Positions 51,633 to 62,900 of a stretch of 64,000 bases of DNA are shown here, piece after piece. The notes under the pieces were generated by a model. The model was not told the origin of the DNA, made no database searches, and worked only from the letters and a program-made list of their open reading frames with translations. Source of the DNA: Streptomyces sp. A0958. Lineage in GTDB: Bacteria; Actinomycetota; Actinomycetes; Streptomycetales; Streptomycetaceae. Location: assembly GCF_004795035.1 (NCBI RefSeq), contig NZ_SSBK01000004.1, forward strand, positions 1 through 64,000, written 5' to 3'. A program made the translations under genes and the position numbers. Positions within the stretch are counted from its first letter, which is position 1; the number at the start of each line of letters is the position of its first letter.

Positions 51633-51973
51633 CTGGCGGACAGGGCGAACCAGCTGCACCGGCCAGCCTAAGGGGTCGCCACCGTCCGCAGGGCCCCGGT
51701 TCACATGCCGGGACGGAAACCGTACGGGAGGGGCGCGGGCTTCACTCGGCCTGACCTCCTACGCTAGGTTAGGTGAGGGTAGCCTAAGCTGCGAGTGCCC
51801 GCCTGCCTGAACTCCGGGCCGAGAATGTCCGGTTGGCGAAAGGGGCGCCTGGCTCTCTCGCGCGACACCCCTTGTCCGGTGCGGCTGTTCGCGCTGCCCG
51901 CCGCCTGGCCGTACCCACCGCCACCGCCGCTCCGACCAACCTGTCGGTGCCCACCCCCCGAAGGAGTCGTCCG
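51633..51973. other. 341-bp region between riboswitch and siderophore genes
   Basis: The left part is the 5' end of the metE leader and its promoter. The iron box lies at 51769-51787. The 186-bp leader of the aryl carrier protein gene follows, with no convincing gene in it. Confidence 0.6.
51769..51787. promoter_or_regulatory. Iron box (DmdR/IdeR site) before the siderophore genes
   Basis: TTAGGTGAGGGTAGCCTAA agrees with the 19-bp actinobacterial iron box (TWAGGTWAGSCTWACCTWA) at 16 of 19 positions. It lies about 187 bp upstream of the aryl carrier protein gene. Fe2+-bound DmdR/IdeR would repress here. Confidence 0.8.
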
Positions 51974-52213
51974 ATGAGCCAGACCTTGTCGCCCGAGCGT
52001 GTCCGGGCCGACATCGCGGAACTACTGGGCTGCGAGCCCGCCGAGATCGCGGCCGACGAGAATCTCGTCGACCTCGGGCTCGACTCGATGCGCATCATGG
52101 CCCTGGTCGAGCGCTGGCGTGCGGCGGGGGCGACGACGCTGGAGTTCCCCGACCTCTTCGAGCTGCCCGAACTCGGCCACTGGCAGACGCTGCTGGCGGG
52201 TGAGGCCGCATGA
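51974..52213 (+). CDS. Stand-alone aryl carrier protein
   Basis: 79 residues from ATG 51974, with AAGGAG 7 nt upstream. The phosphopantetheine site is Ser38 in VDLGLDSMRIMALVERWR, and the rest resembles the C-terminal aryl carrier domain of EntB/DhbB, but without the isochorismatase part. It would hold 2,3-dihydroxybenzoate or salicylate as a thioester for the first condensation domain of the NRPS. The stop overlaps the start of the siderophore-interacting protein (ATGA). An iron box precedes it. Confidence 0.88.
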   Translation: MSQTLSPERVRADIAELLGCEPAEIAADENLVDLGLDSMRIMALVERWRAAGATTLEFPDLFELPELGHWQTLLAGEAA

Positions 52214-53073
52214 GCCGCATCGATCACCGGGGCCGGCACCTGGAGCGGATCGCGGAGGTACGGGCCGGTCTGCACTCCGAGAAGGTCGGCTACCCGATCG
52301 GCATCCGGGAGGCCGAGGTCGTGCGTACGGCCACGGTCGGTGCGGGGCTGCTGCGGGTGACCCTGGGCGGCTCGGCCACCGAGGGATTCGAGGCCCACGC
52401 ACCCGACGAACACGTCAAGCTGATCTTCCCGGAGGCGGACGGCACCCTGCGCCTGCCCGAGCGCAACGGGGCGATGCTGCGCTGGCCGAGGCCGGCGCCC
52501 ACCTCGCGCGAGTACACCGTGCGCCGCTACGACCCCGTCACCGGCGAACTCGACATCGACATCGCCGCGCACGACGGCGGTCTCGCCTCCGACTGGGCCC
52601 GCAAGGTCCAGCCCGGCGACACCATGCACATCGCGGGACCGCCCGGCGGGCTGATCGTCCCGCACGCCTACGACCGCTACCTGCTGGTCGGGGACATCAC
52701 CGCGCTGCCCGCCATCGCGCGATGGCTGGAGGAACTGCCCAGGACCGCCAAGGGCTGGGCGTTCGTCGAAGTCGCGGACGCCGAGGAGGAGATCGAGCTG
52801 ACCGCGCCCGAGGGCGTCGAGGTGCACTGGCTGCACCGCGGCGGCCGGCCGGCCGGGTCCGGTGACGCGCTCTCCCGCGCCGCGATGGCGGTCACCGTGC
52901 CCGAGGGCGAGCGCGCGTACGTGTGGGTCGCGGGGGAGGCGGGGCAGATCAAGCCGCTGCGCCGCTGGGTCCGCGACGAACTGCGCCTGGAGAAGGCCGA
53001 CTACGACATCACCGGCTACTGGAAGCGCGGCGTCGCCGACTTCGACGAAGACGACCACAGCCACGACCACTGA
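52210..53073 (+). CDS. Siderophore-interacting protein (FAD/NAD(P)H ferric-siderophore reductase)
   Basis: 287 residues from ATG 52210, overlapping the carrier protein stop by 4 bp. FAD-binding RPAPTSREYTVRRYD (RxYTxR), then SDWARKVQPGDTMHIAGPPGG, YLLVGDITALPAIARWLEELP (NAD-binding) and a C-terminal GYWKRGVADFDEDDHSHDH with an acidic/His tail. This is the SIP/ViuB family. These cytoplasmic flavoproteins reduce Fe3+ bound to an imported siderophore and release it. The placement within the siderophore cluster fits this. Confidence 0.92.
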   Translation: MSRIDHRGRHLERIAEVRAGLHSEKVGYPIGIREAEVVRTATVGAGLLRVTLGGSATEGFEAHAPDEHVKLIFPEADGTLRLPERNGAMLRWPRPAPTSREYTVRRYDPVTGELDIDIAAHDGGLASDWARKVQPGDTMHIAGPPGGLIVPHAYDRYLLVGDITALPAIARWLEELPRTAKGWAFVEVADAEEEIELTAPEGVEVHWLHRGGRPAGSGDALSRAAMAVTVPEGERAYVWVAGEAGQIKPLRRWVRDELRLEKADYDITGYWKRGVADFDEDDHSHDH

Positions 53074-53133
53074 TCCACCGGCCGGACCGCGTGGTGCGCC
53101 ACCCGCGAGTTGTCCTGCCGAAAGGCCATCAAT

Positions 53134-53152
53134 TAAGGTGAGCCTTACCTAA
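53134..53152. promoter_or_regulatory. Iron box (DmdR/IdeR site) before the siderophore uptake genes
   Basis: TAAGGTGAGCCTTACCTAA agrees with the iron-box consensus at 18 of 19 positions. It lies 17 bp before the start of the binding-protein gene, overlapping where its promoter must be. Confidence 0.88.
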
Positions 53153-53169
53153 GTAGCAAGGAGTTCGGA

Positions 53170-54171
53170 ATGTCCATACGCAGATCGTCCGGTCTGGTCG
53201 GCGCCCTCGCGCTGGCCCTCGTTCTGACCGGATGCGGGTCATCCTCGGACGGCGGGTCGGATTCCGCCTCGGAGAAGAGCAGGACCCGGGTGTTCACCGC
53301 GGACAACGGCAAGATCACCATCCCGGTGAACCCGAAGCGTGTGGTGGCCACCGGTTACGCCGTACCGGCCCTCATCGAGGCCGACGCACCGCTGGTCGGC
53401 ATCTCCTCGTGGAAGCGCGGCGAGCCGATGATGAGCAAGGAAGACCTCGCCACCTACAAGAAGCTCACGAAGATCGCGGGCGAGCAGGCGGCCGAGACCA
53501 ACTACGAGGCCGTCGCCGAGGCCGAGCCCGACCTGATCGTCATCGGTGTGCCGGCACCCGTGCTCGGCGACATCGACGTGAAGCGGCTGGAGTCCATCGC
53601 CCCCGTCGTCGCGATCGGCCCCAGCCTGCCGTCCGCCTGGCGCGACCTCTCGCGCAAGCAGGCCGACGCCGCGGGCGCCCTGAAGCAGTTCGACGCCTCG
53701 AAGAAGACCTACGACACCAAGGCCGCCGAACTGGCCGCCAAGTACGAGGACGTTCTGCCGAAGCTCAAGCTCGGCCACGTCGGCGCGTACGGTGACGCCG
53801 CCAAGGGCACCTTCCAGCGCGAGTTCAACGGCTCCTGGGGCACCAACATCGCCGAGGACCTGGGCGCCACCTACTACGGCAAGGTCAAGAAGGCCGGCCC
53901 CGGCTCCCAGGCGGTCAGCGAGTACCCCTCCATCGAGGAGCTTCCCGACGCCTACCGCGAGGCCGACGTCCTGACCTACTCGGTCAACGCCGACGGCAGC
54001 GTCCCGAAGTCCGTCCAGTACGTCCTGGACTCCAAGCTCTGGAAGAACCTGCCCGCCGTCAAGGCCGGCAAGGCCTACCCGTTCCGCTACACCGAGGCCG
54101 CCACCTACGGCGAGGCCCTGATGACCCTGGACGCGATCGACAAGTCGCTCGCTCCGCTGCTGAACCGGTGA
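53170..54171 (+). CDS. Iron-siderophore ABC transporter substrate-binding lipoprotein
   Basis: 333 residues from ATG 53170, with AAGGAG upstream. Signal peptide with lipobox LTGC (Cys22). FecB/FepB-type class III binding fold: KITIPVNPKRVVATGYAVPALIEADAPLVGISSW, YEAVAEAEPDLIVIG, SIAPVVAIGPSLPSAW and PSIEELPDAYREADVLTYSV. It is anchored outside the membrane and delivers a ferric siderophore to the permeases that follow. The stop overlaps the next start (GTGA). Controlled by the iron box just upstream. Confidence 0.95.
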   Translation: MSIRRSSGLVGALALALVLTGCGSSSDGGSDSASEKSRTRVFTADNGKITIPVNPKRVVATGYAVPALIEADAPLVGISSWKRGEPMMSKEDLATYKKLTKIAGEQAAETNYEAVAEAEPDLIVIGVPAPVLGDIDVKRLESIAPVVAIGPSLPSAWRDLSRKQADAAGALKQFDASKKTYDTKAAELAAKYEDVLPKLKLGHVGAYGDAAKGTFQREFNGSWGTNIAEDLGATYYGKVKKAGPGSQAVSEYPSIEELPDAYREADVLTYSVNADGSVPKSVQYVLDSKLWKNLPAVKAGKAYPFRYTEAATYGEALMTLDAIDKSLAPLLNR

Positions 54172-55190
54172 CCGTCGCGGGCCGCGCGTCCAAGACGGCG
54201 GGAAACCGGCGGGCGGTCCCGCAGACCGCCCTGCTCGTCGGTGGACTGGTACTGCTGGCAGCTCTCGCCGTACTCAGCATGGGCGTCGGGGCCCGCCACG
54301 TCGCACCCGGCGAAGTCGTGCGCGCACTCTTCGACTACCAGGGCACCGACGACCACGTCATCGTGCGCGACGTGCGGGCACCGCGTGCGATGCTCGCCGT
54401 CGCCGTCGGTGCCGCGCTCGCCGTGGCGGGCGCGCTCATCCAGACGCTCGCCCGCAACCCGCTGGCCGAGCCCGGCATCCTCGGGGTCACCGCGGGCGCC
54501 GGGTTCGCCATCACCATCGGCTCCGCGCTCGGCCTGGCCGGCGGACAGGCGGGCGAACTGGGCTTCGCGATCACCGGTTCCGTGGTCGCGGCCCTGCTGG
54601 TCGCCGCGGTCGGCCGCCGCTCGCCCCTGCGCCTCGTGCTCACGGGGGTGGCGCTGACCGCGGTGCTCAACGGCGTCGCCCTCGGCATGAGGCTGATGCT
54701 CCCCGACGTCTTCGACGTCTACCGCTTCTGGTCGGTCGGAACCCTGGCCGGACGCGAACAGGCTTCCCTCGCCCTGCCGTTGACCGCGATAGCCGTCTCG
54801 CTGGCCGGTGCGCTGCTGCTGAGCAGGGCGCTCAACGCCCTGACGCTCGGCGAGAACGTCGCCCACACCCTGGGCGCCGACGTGGGCCGGGTGCGCATCG
54901 CCACCCTCGTCCTCATCACCGTGCTCAGCGGTGCGGCGACGGCGGTGGCCGGGCCCATCCTGTTCGTCGGACTGATCGTGCCGCACCTGGTGCGCAAACC
55001 GGCGTCCGGATCGGTGCCCTGGCTGATCGCCTACACCATGGTGCTCGGCCCGATCCTGCTGCTCGTGGCCGACATGGCCTCTCGCGTGCTGCTGCCCACC
55101 GGCGAGGTGCCGGTGGCCATCGTGACCGCGTTCCTCGGCGGCCCCATGCTGATCTGGGCGGTCCGCCGCTACGGGGCGGGGTCACTGTGA
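54168..55190 (+). CDS. FecCD family iron-siderophore permease
   Basis: 340 residues from GTG 54168. About nine or ten membrane helices; the FecCD signatures RDVRAPRAMLAVAVGAALAVAGALIQTLARNPLAEPGILGVTAGAGF and AVAGPILFVGLIVPHLVRKPAS are present. Overlaps its neighbours on both sides by 4 bp. It forms the membrane channel with the next gene product. Confidence 0.95.
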   Translation: MTVAGRASKTAGNRRAVPQTALLVGGLVLLAALAVLSMGVGARHVAPGEVVRALFDYQGTDDHVIVRDVRAPRAMLAVAVGAALAVAGALIQTLARNPLAEPGILGVTAGAGFAITIGSALGLAGGQAGELGFAITGSVVAALLVAAVGRRSPLRLVLTGVALTAVLNGVALGMRLMLPDVFDVYRFWSVGTLAGREQASLALPLTAIAVSLAGALLLSRALNALTLGENVAHTLGADVGRVRIATLVLITVLSGAATAVAGPILFVGLIVPHLVRKPASGSVPWLIAYTMVLGPILLLVADMASRVLLPTGEVPVAIVTAFLGGPMLIWAVRRYGAGSL

Positions 55191-56182
55191 ACGTACTGAG
55201 ATTCCGGGTGGAACGCCGCACGGTGGTGCTCGTCGTCGTGCTGGTCGCCCTGATCCTGGGCCTCGGCCTGCTCGGACTGTGCTACGGGGCGTCATGGTCG
55301 TCCCCCAGCCGGGTGTTCGCCGTCCTCACCGGCTCCGAGCACTCCGTGGTGATCCGGGACTGGCGGCTGCCGCGGGTGCTGGCCGGCCTGGTCTTCGGCG
55401 CCGCCCTCGGCGTCGCCGGCGCCATCTTCCAAAACCTCACCCGCAACCCCATGGGCAGCCCCGACGTCATCGGGCTCGACGCCGGCGCCTACACGGGCGC
55501 CCTGGTCGCCCTCACCGTACTGTCGGGCACCTCCGCCCAGCTCGCCGTCGGCTCCGTGCTCGGCGGACTGGTCGTCGCGGCCGCCATCTACCTGCTCTCG
55601 CTCGAACACGGCTTCTCCGGCCTCCGGCTGGTCGTCATCGGTATCGCCATCAACGCGATGGTGACCGCGATCAACTCCTGGATCGTGCTCCGCGCCGACC
55701 TGGAGGTGGCGATCGCCGCCGTCGGCTGGAGCGCGGGCTCGCTCAACGGCGTGGGCTGGGACGACCTCGGCATCCCGTTCACCGTGATCGCCGTCCTGCT
55801 GATCCTCATGACCACACGGGCCCACGCCATGCACCAGGCGGCACTCGGCGACCCGATCGCCGTGACCACCGGCGTCGGACTCGACCGGCTGCGGCTGCTG
55901 ATGGTCCTGGTCGGCGTCGGCTGCACCGCAACGGTGACCGCCGTGGCCGGGCCCATCGCGTTCATCGCACTGGCCGCCCCGCAGATCGGCCGCCGGCTCG
56001 CGGGCGCCGCCGGAGTACCGCTGCTCCCGGCCGCACTGACCGGGGCGGTGCTCCTCCAGGGCGCCGACCTGCTGGCCCAGATGCTGCTGGCACCCGTCGC
56101 ACTGCCCGTGGGCGTCGTGAGCACCGCGATCGGCGGTTGCTACCTGATCTGGCTGCTGACCAAGGAGGTGAGGCGCGCGTGA
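55187..56182 (+). CDS. FecCD family iron-siderophore permease
   Basis: 331 residues from GTG 55187. FecCD features RDWRLPRVLAGLVFGAALGVAGAIFQNLTRNPMGSPDVIGLDAGAYTGA and AVAGPIAFIALAAPQIGRRLAG. It is the second half of the heterodimeric channel. Its stop overlaps the start of the ATPase gene. Confidence 0.95.
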   Translation: MNVLRFRVERRTVVLVVVLVALILGLGLLGLCYGASWSSPSRVFAVLTGSEHSVVIRDWRLPRVLAGLVFGAALGVAGAIFQNLTRNPMGSPDVIGLDAGAYTGALVALTVLSGTSAQLAVGSVLGGLVVAAAIYLLSLEHGFSGLRLVVIGIAINAMVTAINSWIVLRADLEVAIAAVGWSAGSLNGVGWDDLGIPFTVIAVLLILMTTRAHAMHQAALGDPIAVTTGVGLDRLRLLMVLVGVGCTATVTAVAGPIAFIALAAPQIGRRLAGAAGVPLLPAALTGAVLLQGADLLAQMLLAPVALPVGVVSTAIGGCYLIWLLTKEVRRA

Positions 56183-56964
56183 CCGCACGCCTGACAGCGC
56201 GGGACATCACCCTGCGCTACGGAGACCGGGTCGTGTCCACCCGGCTGACCCTCGACATCCCCGACGGCGCGTTCACCGCCATCGTCGGCCCGAACGCCTG
56301 CGGGAAGTCCACCCTCCTGAGCGCGCTCGTACGGCTGCTGCGACCGCACTCCGGGCAGGTGGAGTTCGACGGCCGCGAGGTCGGCGGCTTCGCCACCAAG
56401 GCGCTCGCCAAGCAACTCGGCTTCCTGCCGCAGGACCCGACGGCCCCCGAGGACATCAAGGTCCGCCAGCTCGTGGGCCGGGGCCGCTTCCCGCACCAGT
56501 CGATGCTGGCCCTGTGGTCGGCCGACGACCAGGAGGCCGTCGACGGGGCGATGGCCGCCGCCGGCGTCGCCGACCTGGCCGACAGGCCCGTGCAGGAACT
56601 GTCCGGCGGACAGCGCCAGCGGGTCTGGATGGCCATGGTGCTCGCCCAGCAGACGCCCTACCTGCTCCTGGACGAACCCACCTCGTTCCTCGACATCACC
56701 CACCAGTACCAACTGCTCGGCCTGCTCGCCAGGCTGCGCAACGAGGGCCGCACCGTCGTCGCGGTCCTGCACGACATCAACCAGGCATGCCGGTTCGCCG
56801 ACCACCTGGTCGCCATGAAGGCCGGAACGGTGGTCGCCGAGGGCGTCCCCGGGGACATCGTGGACGCCACGCTGATCAAGGACGTCTTCGACCTGCCCAG
56901 CGTCGTCGTCCCGGACCCCGTGACCGGCACCCCCATGGTCGTTCCCACACTTCAAGGAGAGTAA
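56179..56964 (+). CDS. ABC transporter ATP-binding protein (FepC-like)
   Basis: 261 residues from GTG 56179. Walker A GPNACGKST (Gly-Pro-Asn-Ala-Cys variant common in iron-siderophore ATPases), Q-loop LGFLPQDPTAP, signature LSGGQRQRVWMAMVLAQ, Walker B YLLLDEPTSFLD, and H-loop AVLHDINQACRFAD. It powers import of the ferric siderophore. The NRPS gene begins one base after its stop. Confidence 0.95.
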   Translation: MTARLTARDITLRYGDRVVSTRLTLDIPDGAFTAIVGPNACGKSTLLSALVRLLRPHSGQVEFDGREVGGFATKALAKQLGFLPQDPTAPEDIKVRQLVGRGRFPHQSMLALWSADDQEAVDGAMAAAGVADLADRPVQELSGGQRQRVWMAMVLAQQTPYLLLDEPTSFLDITHQYQLLGLLARLRNEGRTVVAVLHDINQACRFADHLVAMKAGTVVAEGVPGDIVDATLIKDVFDLPSVVVPDPVTGTPMVVPTLQGE

Positions 56965-56965
56965 G

Positions 56966-59900
56966 TTGAGCACCGCGAGCGTGTCCTCGGACGGCCTCCT
57001 GCCCCTGACCGGTGCCCAGTCGGGCATCTGGAACGCCCAGCGCATCGAACCCGACTCGCCGTACTACGTGGTCGGCGACGTGGTGGAGATATCCGGCGGC
57101 GAACCGGTCGACGTGGACGCCCTCGCGCAAGCGGTCCGGGCCACCACCGAGGAGGCCGAGAGCCTGCGGCTCAGGGTCCACGAGACCCCCGACGGGCCAC
57201 GCCAGGCGGTCAGCGACGAACCCGTCCCGCTGCCGCCCCTGGCCGACGTCAGCGCCGAGGCCGACCCCGCCGCGGCGGCCCAGGCACTCGTCGACGCCGA
57301 ACGGGCCCGCCTGTCCGAGGCCTGCCGGGGCATGACGGACCGCCCGCTGTACTCACGTACCGTCATCAAGCTCTCCGACCGCGAGGTCTGGTACACACAG
57401 CTCGGCCACCACCTCGTCTTCGACGGCTACACCGCCGCCCTGCTCGCCCGCCGCACCGCCGCCCACTACACCGCCCTGGTACGCGGCACCGAGCCGCCGC
57501 GTTCCACCTTCGGCGCGTTCGCGCGGCTCGTCGCCGACGACCTGGCCTACCGCGACAGCGACCGGGCCGCCGAGGACCGGGCGTACTGGGTCGAGCGCTT
57601 CACCCCGCTGCCCGACATCGGCGACCAGGACGGCCCCGACACCGCCGGCGCCCCCGGCCGCACCCTCACCGCCCGGGCCGTCCTCACCCCCGAGGAGACC
57701 GCCCGGCTGCGCGCCTTCGCGGACGGCGAGGGCGTCACCTGGGGCGAGGCGCTGATCGCCGGCTACGCGGCCTTCCTGCACCGCATGCTGGGCCGCACCG
57801 ACGTGGTGTTCGCGCTGCCGCTGATGTGCCGGGCAGGCTCGGCCGCGCTGCGCACCCCCTCCATGGCGGTCAACGTGCTGCCGATGCGGGTGACCGTGCA
57901 CGGCGGCGACGGGCTCGGCGAACTGAGCCGCCGGGTCGCCACCGCCATGCGCGAGATGCGCGACCACCAGCGCTACCGGGGCGAGGACCTGCCCCGCGAC
58001 CTCGGCGTGCCCGGCGCCGGCGCGCTGCTGCACGGGCGCGGCATCAACCTCAAGGCGTTCGACCTGGCGCTCGACTTCGCCGGGGCGGCCGGCGTGCTGC
58101 GCAACGTCGCGGGCGGACCGCCCGAGGACATGGGCCTGAGCGTCCTGCCGACCCGCGACGGCGGGCTGCTGCTCGGCTTCGAGGTCGACGCCCGCTCCAA
58201 GGACCAGGCCGCCGTCGACAGCCTGATGAGCGGGCTGCGCGCCCTGCTCACCGGGCTGACCGGGGGCCTGCCCGTCGGCCGGATCGCCCTCGCCGACGAC
58301 GTCGACGGGCTCCTCGCCCAGTGGAGCCCGCCCGCCCTGCCCGGCACACCGGCCGACGTGCCCGCCGCATTCGACGCGATGGCCGCCGCCGGCCCCGGGC
58401 ACACCGCGCTGGTCTGCGGTGAGGAACGGCTGACCGCCGGCGAACTGGCCGACCGGGTGCACCGGCTGGCCCGCGCCCTGCGCGCCAGGGGCGTCGGCGC
58501 CGAGGACGTCGTGGCGCTCGCCCTGCCGCGCTCGGCCGACTCCGTGGCCGCCCTGCTCGCGGTGCTGGACGCGGGCGCCGCGTTCCTCCCACTGGACGCC
58601 GCCCACCCGCCCGAGCGGCTCCGCGAACTCATCGCCGACACCCGCCCCGTCCTCGTCCTCACCGACGGCACGGTCGACGGGCTGCCCTGGAAGACCCTCC
58701 TGGACGAGGCCGCCGGCCTGTCCGGCGCGCCCCTGACGGCCGCCGAACTCTCCCGGCCCCGCAACCCCGAACACCTCGCCTACGTCATCCACACCTCCGG
58801 ATCGACCGGGCGCCCCAAGGGCGTACTCGGCCGCGCCGGCGGCCTCGCCGCGCTCCTGCACCACCAGCGGGCCACGGTCGTCGCGGAGGCCGAACGGGCC
58901 ACGGGCCGCCGGCTGCGCGCCGCCCACACCTACTCCTTCGCCTTCGACTCCGCCTTCGAACACCTCGTATGGCTGCTGTGCGGGCACGAACTGCACGTCT
59001 ACGACACCGAGACCGCCCGCGACGCCGACGCCCTGCTCGCCGCGTACGCCCGCGACGGCATCGACATCGTGGACACCACCCCCTCGATGGCCACCCCCCT
59101 CATCGACGCCGGCCTGCTCGACCTGCCACCGGCGATGCTGCTCCTGGGCGGCGAGGCCACCCCGCCCGCACTGTGGCGCCGCGTCGCCGCATCAGGAATC
59201 ACCGCGCGCAACATGTACGGGCCCACCGAGGCGACCGTGGACAGCACCACCGCCCGCATCGACGACGGCGAACCGACCATCGGCCACCCCCTCGCCGGCA
59301 CCCGGGTCCACGTCCTGGACAACGCGCTCCAGCCGGTTCCGTACGGCACGGCCGGCGAACTGTACCTGGCCGGCCCCCACCTGGCCCGCGGCTACCTCGG
59401 CCGCCCCGGGGCGAGCGCCGAGCGCTTCGTCGCCGACCCCTTCGGCGCGCCCGGCGAACGGATGTACCGCACCGGCGACCTGGCCCGCTGGGTACCGGGC
59501 CGCGGCCTGGAGTACGGCGGCCGGGGCGACGGACAGGTCAAGATCCGCGGCCACCGGGTGGAGACCGGCGAGGTCGAGGAGGCGCTCGCCGCCCTGCCCG
59601 GCGTCACCGCCGCGGCCGCCAGGGTCCTCTCGTCCCGGCTCGTCGGCTACCTCGTGTCCGCGTCCGTCACCGGGGACGAGGCACGCGCCCGCCTGGCCGA
59701 GCGGCTGCCCGAACACATGGTGCCGTCCGCCGTGGTGGTGCTGGACCGCCTGCCCGTCACCCCCAACGGCAAGCTCGACCGCGCCGCCCTGCCCGCACCC
59801 GCCCTGCCCGGCGGCGGCCGGGAGCCGAGCACCGAGCGCGAACGGCTGCTGTGCGCCGTCCTCGCCGAAGCGCTCGACGTCGAACGGGTCGGTGTGGACG

Positions 59901-62900
59901 ACGACTTCTTCGCCCTCGGCGGCGACAGCATCACCGCGATCACCGTCAGCAGCAGACTGCGCGCGCTCGGCCTCGGGCTGCGCCCGAGAGACCTGCTGGC
60001 ACGCCGCACCTTCGCCGCGCTCGCCGCCTCCGCCGAACTGCTGGACGAGGCCGCGGGACCGGCGGACGAGCCGGTCGGCCCGGTCCCCGCCCCGCCCATC
60101 GTGCGCGGCCTGCTCGACCCGCACCCGGACATCGACACGGTCGCCGGATACGCCCAGTGGACCGCCCTGCACGTCGACGCGCTCACCCGGGACGACCTGA
60201 CCAGGGGCGTACAGACCCTCCTCGACCACCACGACGCCCTGCGGCTGCGCGTGGCCGACGGCCTTGAGGTCCTGCCCCGGGGCACGGTCCGGGCCGCCGT
60301 GGAGGAGACCCGCGGCGAAGAGGTGACCGCCCTGGCCGAGCGGCTGGCCGGCCGGCTCGACCCGCGCACCGGCGACCTCGTGCGCGCCGCCATCCTGCGT
60401 ACCGGGGACGGCACGGCGGACCGGCTGGTCGTCGTCGTGCACCACCTCGCCATGGACGGCGTGTCCTGGCGCATCCTCCTGCCCGACCTGTACACGGCCT
60501 GCGCGGGCGGCACCCCCGACCCCGTCGGCACGTCCTGGCGGCGGCACGCCACGGTCCTCGCCCAGCAGGGCGAGACCGGCGCCCGGCGCGGCGAACTCGG
60601 CCACTGGCGCACCGCGCTGGACTCCGCGACCCGGCTGGGCGCCCGCCCCCTCGACCCCGCGCGCGACACCGTGGCCACCGCCCACCGGTCGGTCACGACC
60701 GCCACGCCCGAGGCCACCGAGGCCCTGCTGACCACCCTGCCCACCGCCTACCGCGCCGGCGTCGACGAGGTCCTGCTCGCCGCACTCGTGCTCGCCCTGC
60801 GCGGCTGGGGCCTGCGCGGCGACGCACTGACCGTGTCCATGGAGGGCCACGGCCGCGAACACCTCGACCTGTCGCGCACGGTCGGCTGGTTCACCAGCGA
60901 GTACCCGGTACGCGTGCCCGCCTCCGACGACGTACGCGAAACGCTGCGCGCGGCCAAGGAAGCCCGGCGCGCCGTCCCCGACGCCGGAGTCGGCTACGGC
61001 GTGCTGCGCCACCTCGACCCGGAAGCCGGCGCCGAACTCGCGGCGACCCCGCCGCCGGACGTCCTGCTCAACTACCTGGGCCGGTTCGCCCCGCTGCCCG
61101 CCACGGGATGGCGGCTGCCCGAGCACGACGCCTTCTCGGTGACCGAGCCCGCCACCAAGGCCCTGGAACAGGTGCTGGCCCTCAACTGCTTCGTCCACGA
61201 GGGCGACGAGCCCCGGCTCGCAGTCGAGTGGACCGCCGCGACCGAGGTCATCGGCCCGGACGCCGTCGCCGCCCTCCAGGACGCCTGGGCCGCCGCGCTC
61301 GACGCGCTGGCCGCGCACGCCCTGCACACCGCCGGCGGGCTCACCCCCTCCGACCTGCCGCTGGTCGGCCTCGGCCAGGACGCCATCGACGCCCTGGAAC
61401 GCACCGGCCGGGTCAGCGACGTGCTGCCCGCCACCCCGCTCCAGGTCGGGCTGTCCTTCCACACCCTGGTCCGGGACGACGCGGACGCCGACGTCTACGT
61501 CGTCCAGGCCGTGACCACCCTCTCCGGCGAGCTGGAACCGGACCGGATGGCCCGCGCCGCCCGTGAACTGCTGCGCCGTCACCCCGCCCTCCGCGTCCAC
61601 CTGGGCACGGCCGGCGACGAGGTGGTCCAGGTGATCCCCGCCGAAGTCGCCCTGGAATGGCGGCAGGACGACAGGTTCCCCGAAGCGGCCCGCGCCGATC
61701 TGGAGCGCCCCTTCGACCCGGCCCGCCCACCGCTCATCCGCTTCCTGCTCTCCCGTGTCGGGCCCGCCGAGCACAAGCTCGTGATCACCAACCACCACGC
61801 CCTCCTCGACGGCTGGTCGATGCCGATCGTCGGCCGCACCCTGCTCGCCCTCTACGCCGAGCTCGGCGGCGGCCCCGCCGCACCCGTCTCCCCGCCGCTG
61901 TCGGAGTATTTCCGCTGGCTGGCCGGCCGGGACGAGGAGGCGTCGCTCAACGCATGGCGCCAGGCGCTCGCCGGGGTGGACGACGCGACCCGGCTGGCAC
62001 CCGCCAGCTCCGGCACCGGTGTCGAACGGCCCGGCCGCGAGACCGTCGAGCTGGGCCGCGAGTTCAGCGACCGGCTGCGCGCCTTCGCCCGGGAACAGGG
62101 CGTCACCCTGACCACGGTCCTCCAGACGGCGTGGGGGCTGCTGCTGGGCAGGCTCACCGGGCGCCGCGACGTGGTGTTCGGCTGCCCCGTCTCCGGGCGG
62201 CCCGCCGAGGTCGACGGCGTCGAGTCCATGATCGGCCAGTTCGGCACCACCGTCCCGGTCCGCGTCAGGTACACCCAGGACCGCACCGTGCGCGACCTCA
62301 TGGCCCAGGTGCACGCCGAGAGCGTCGCCCTGGCCGAACACCACCACGTCGGGCTGCCCGGCATCCAGCGGGCGGCCGGCATCGGCGAACTGTTCGACAC
62401 GATGCTCGTCATGGAGAACTTCCCGCTCTCCAGCCGGACCCGCACCCCCCTCGCCCCCGGGCTCGACCTCACCGGCGTCGACATCACCGACGCCACGCAC
62501 TACGCCCTCACCGTCATCGTGATCCCGGGCGACGAGATCACCATCGGCCTCGGCTACCAGCCGCGCGCCTTCGACCGGGGGACCGTACGCGACTACGGCC
62601 GCTGGCTGCACAACCTGCTCCGCGAGATCGTCGAGGACCCGGCCCGGCCCGCACTCGTGCTGCCCGCCCTCGACGCCGGCGAGCGCGCCCGGATGCTGCG
62701 TACCGGCACCGAGACCGTCCCCGCCAAGGACCGCGGCCACTGGCTGGACGAGTTCGCCGCCTGGGTGCGGCGCAAGCCCGACGCCGAAGCCCTGGTCTGC
62801 CGCGACCGCGGCCTCTCCTACGCCGAACTGGACCGGCGGGCCAACCGGCTCGCCCACGCGCTGATCGCGCACGGGGTACGGCCGCAGGACCCGGTCGCGG

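Noticed and set aside
49165..51810. 881-codon plus-strand frame
   Set aside because: Antisense to metE and its riboswitch; translation is a shadow of the metE codon bias.
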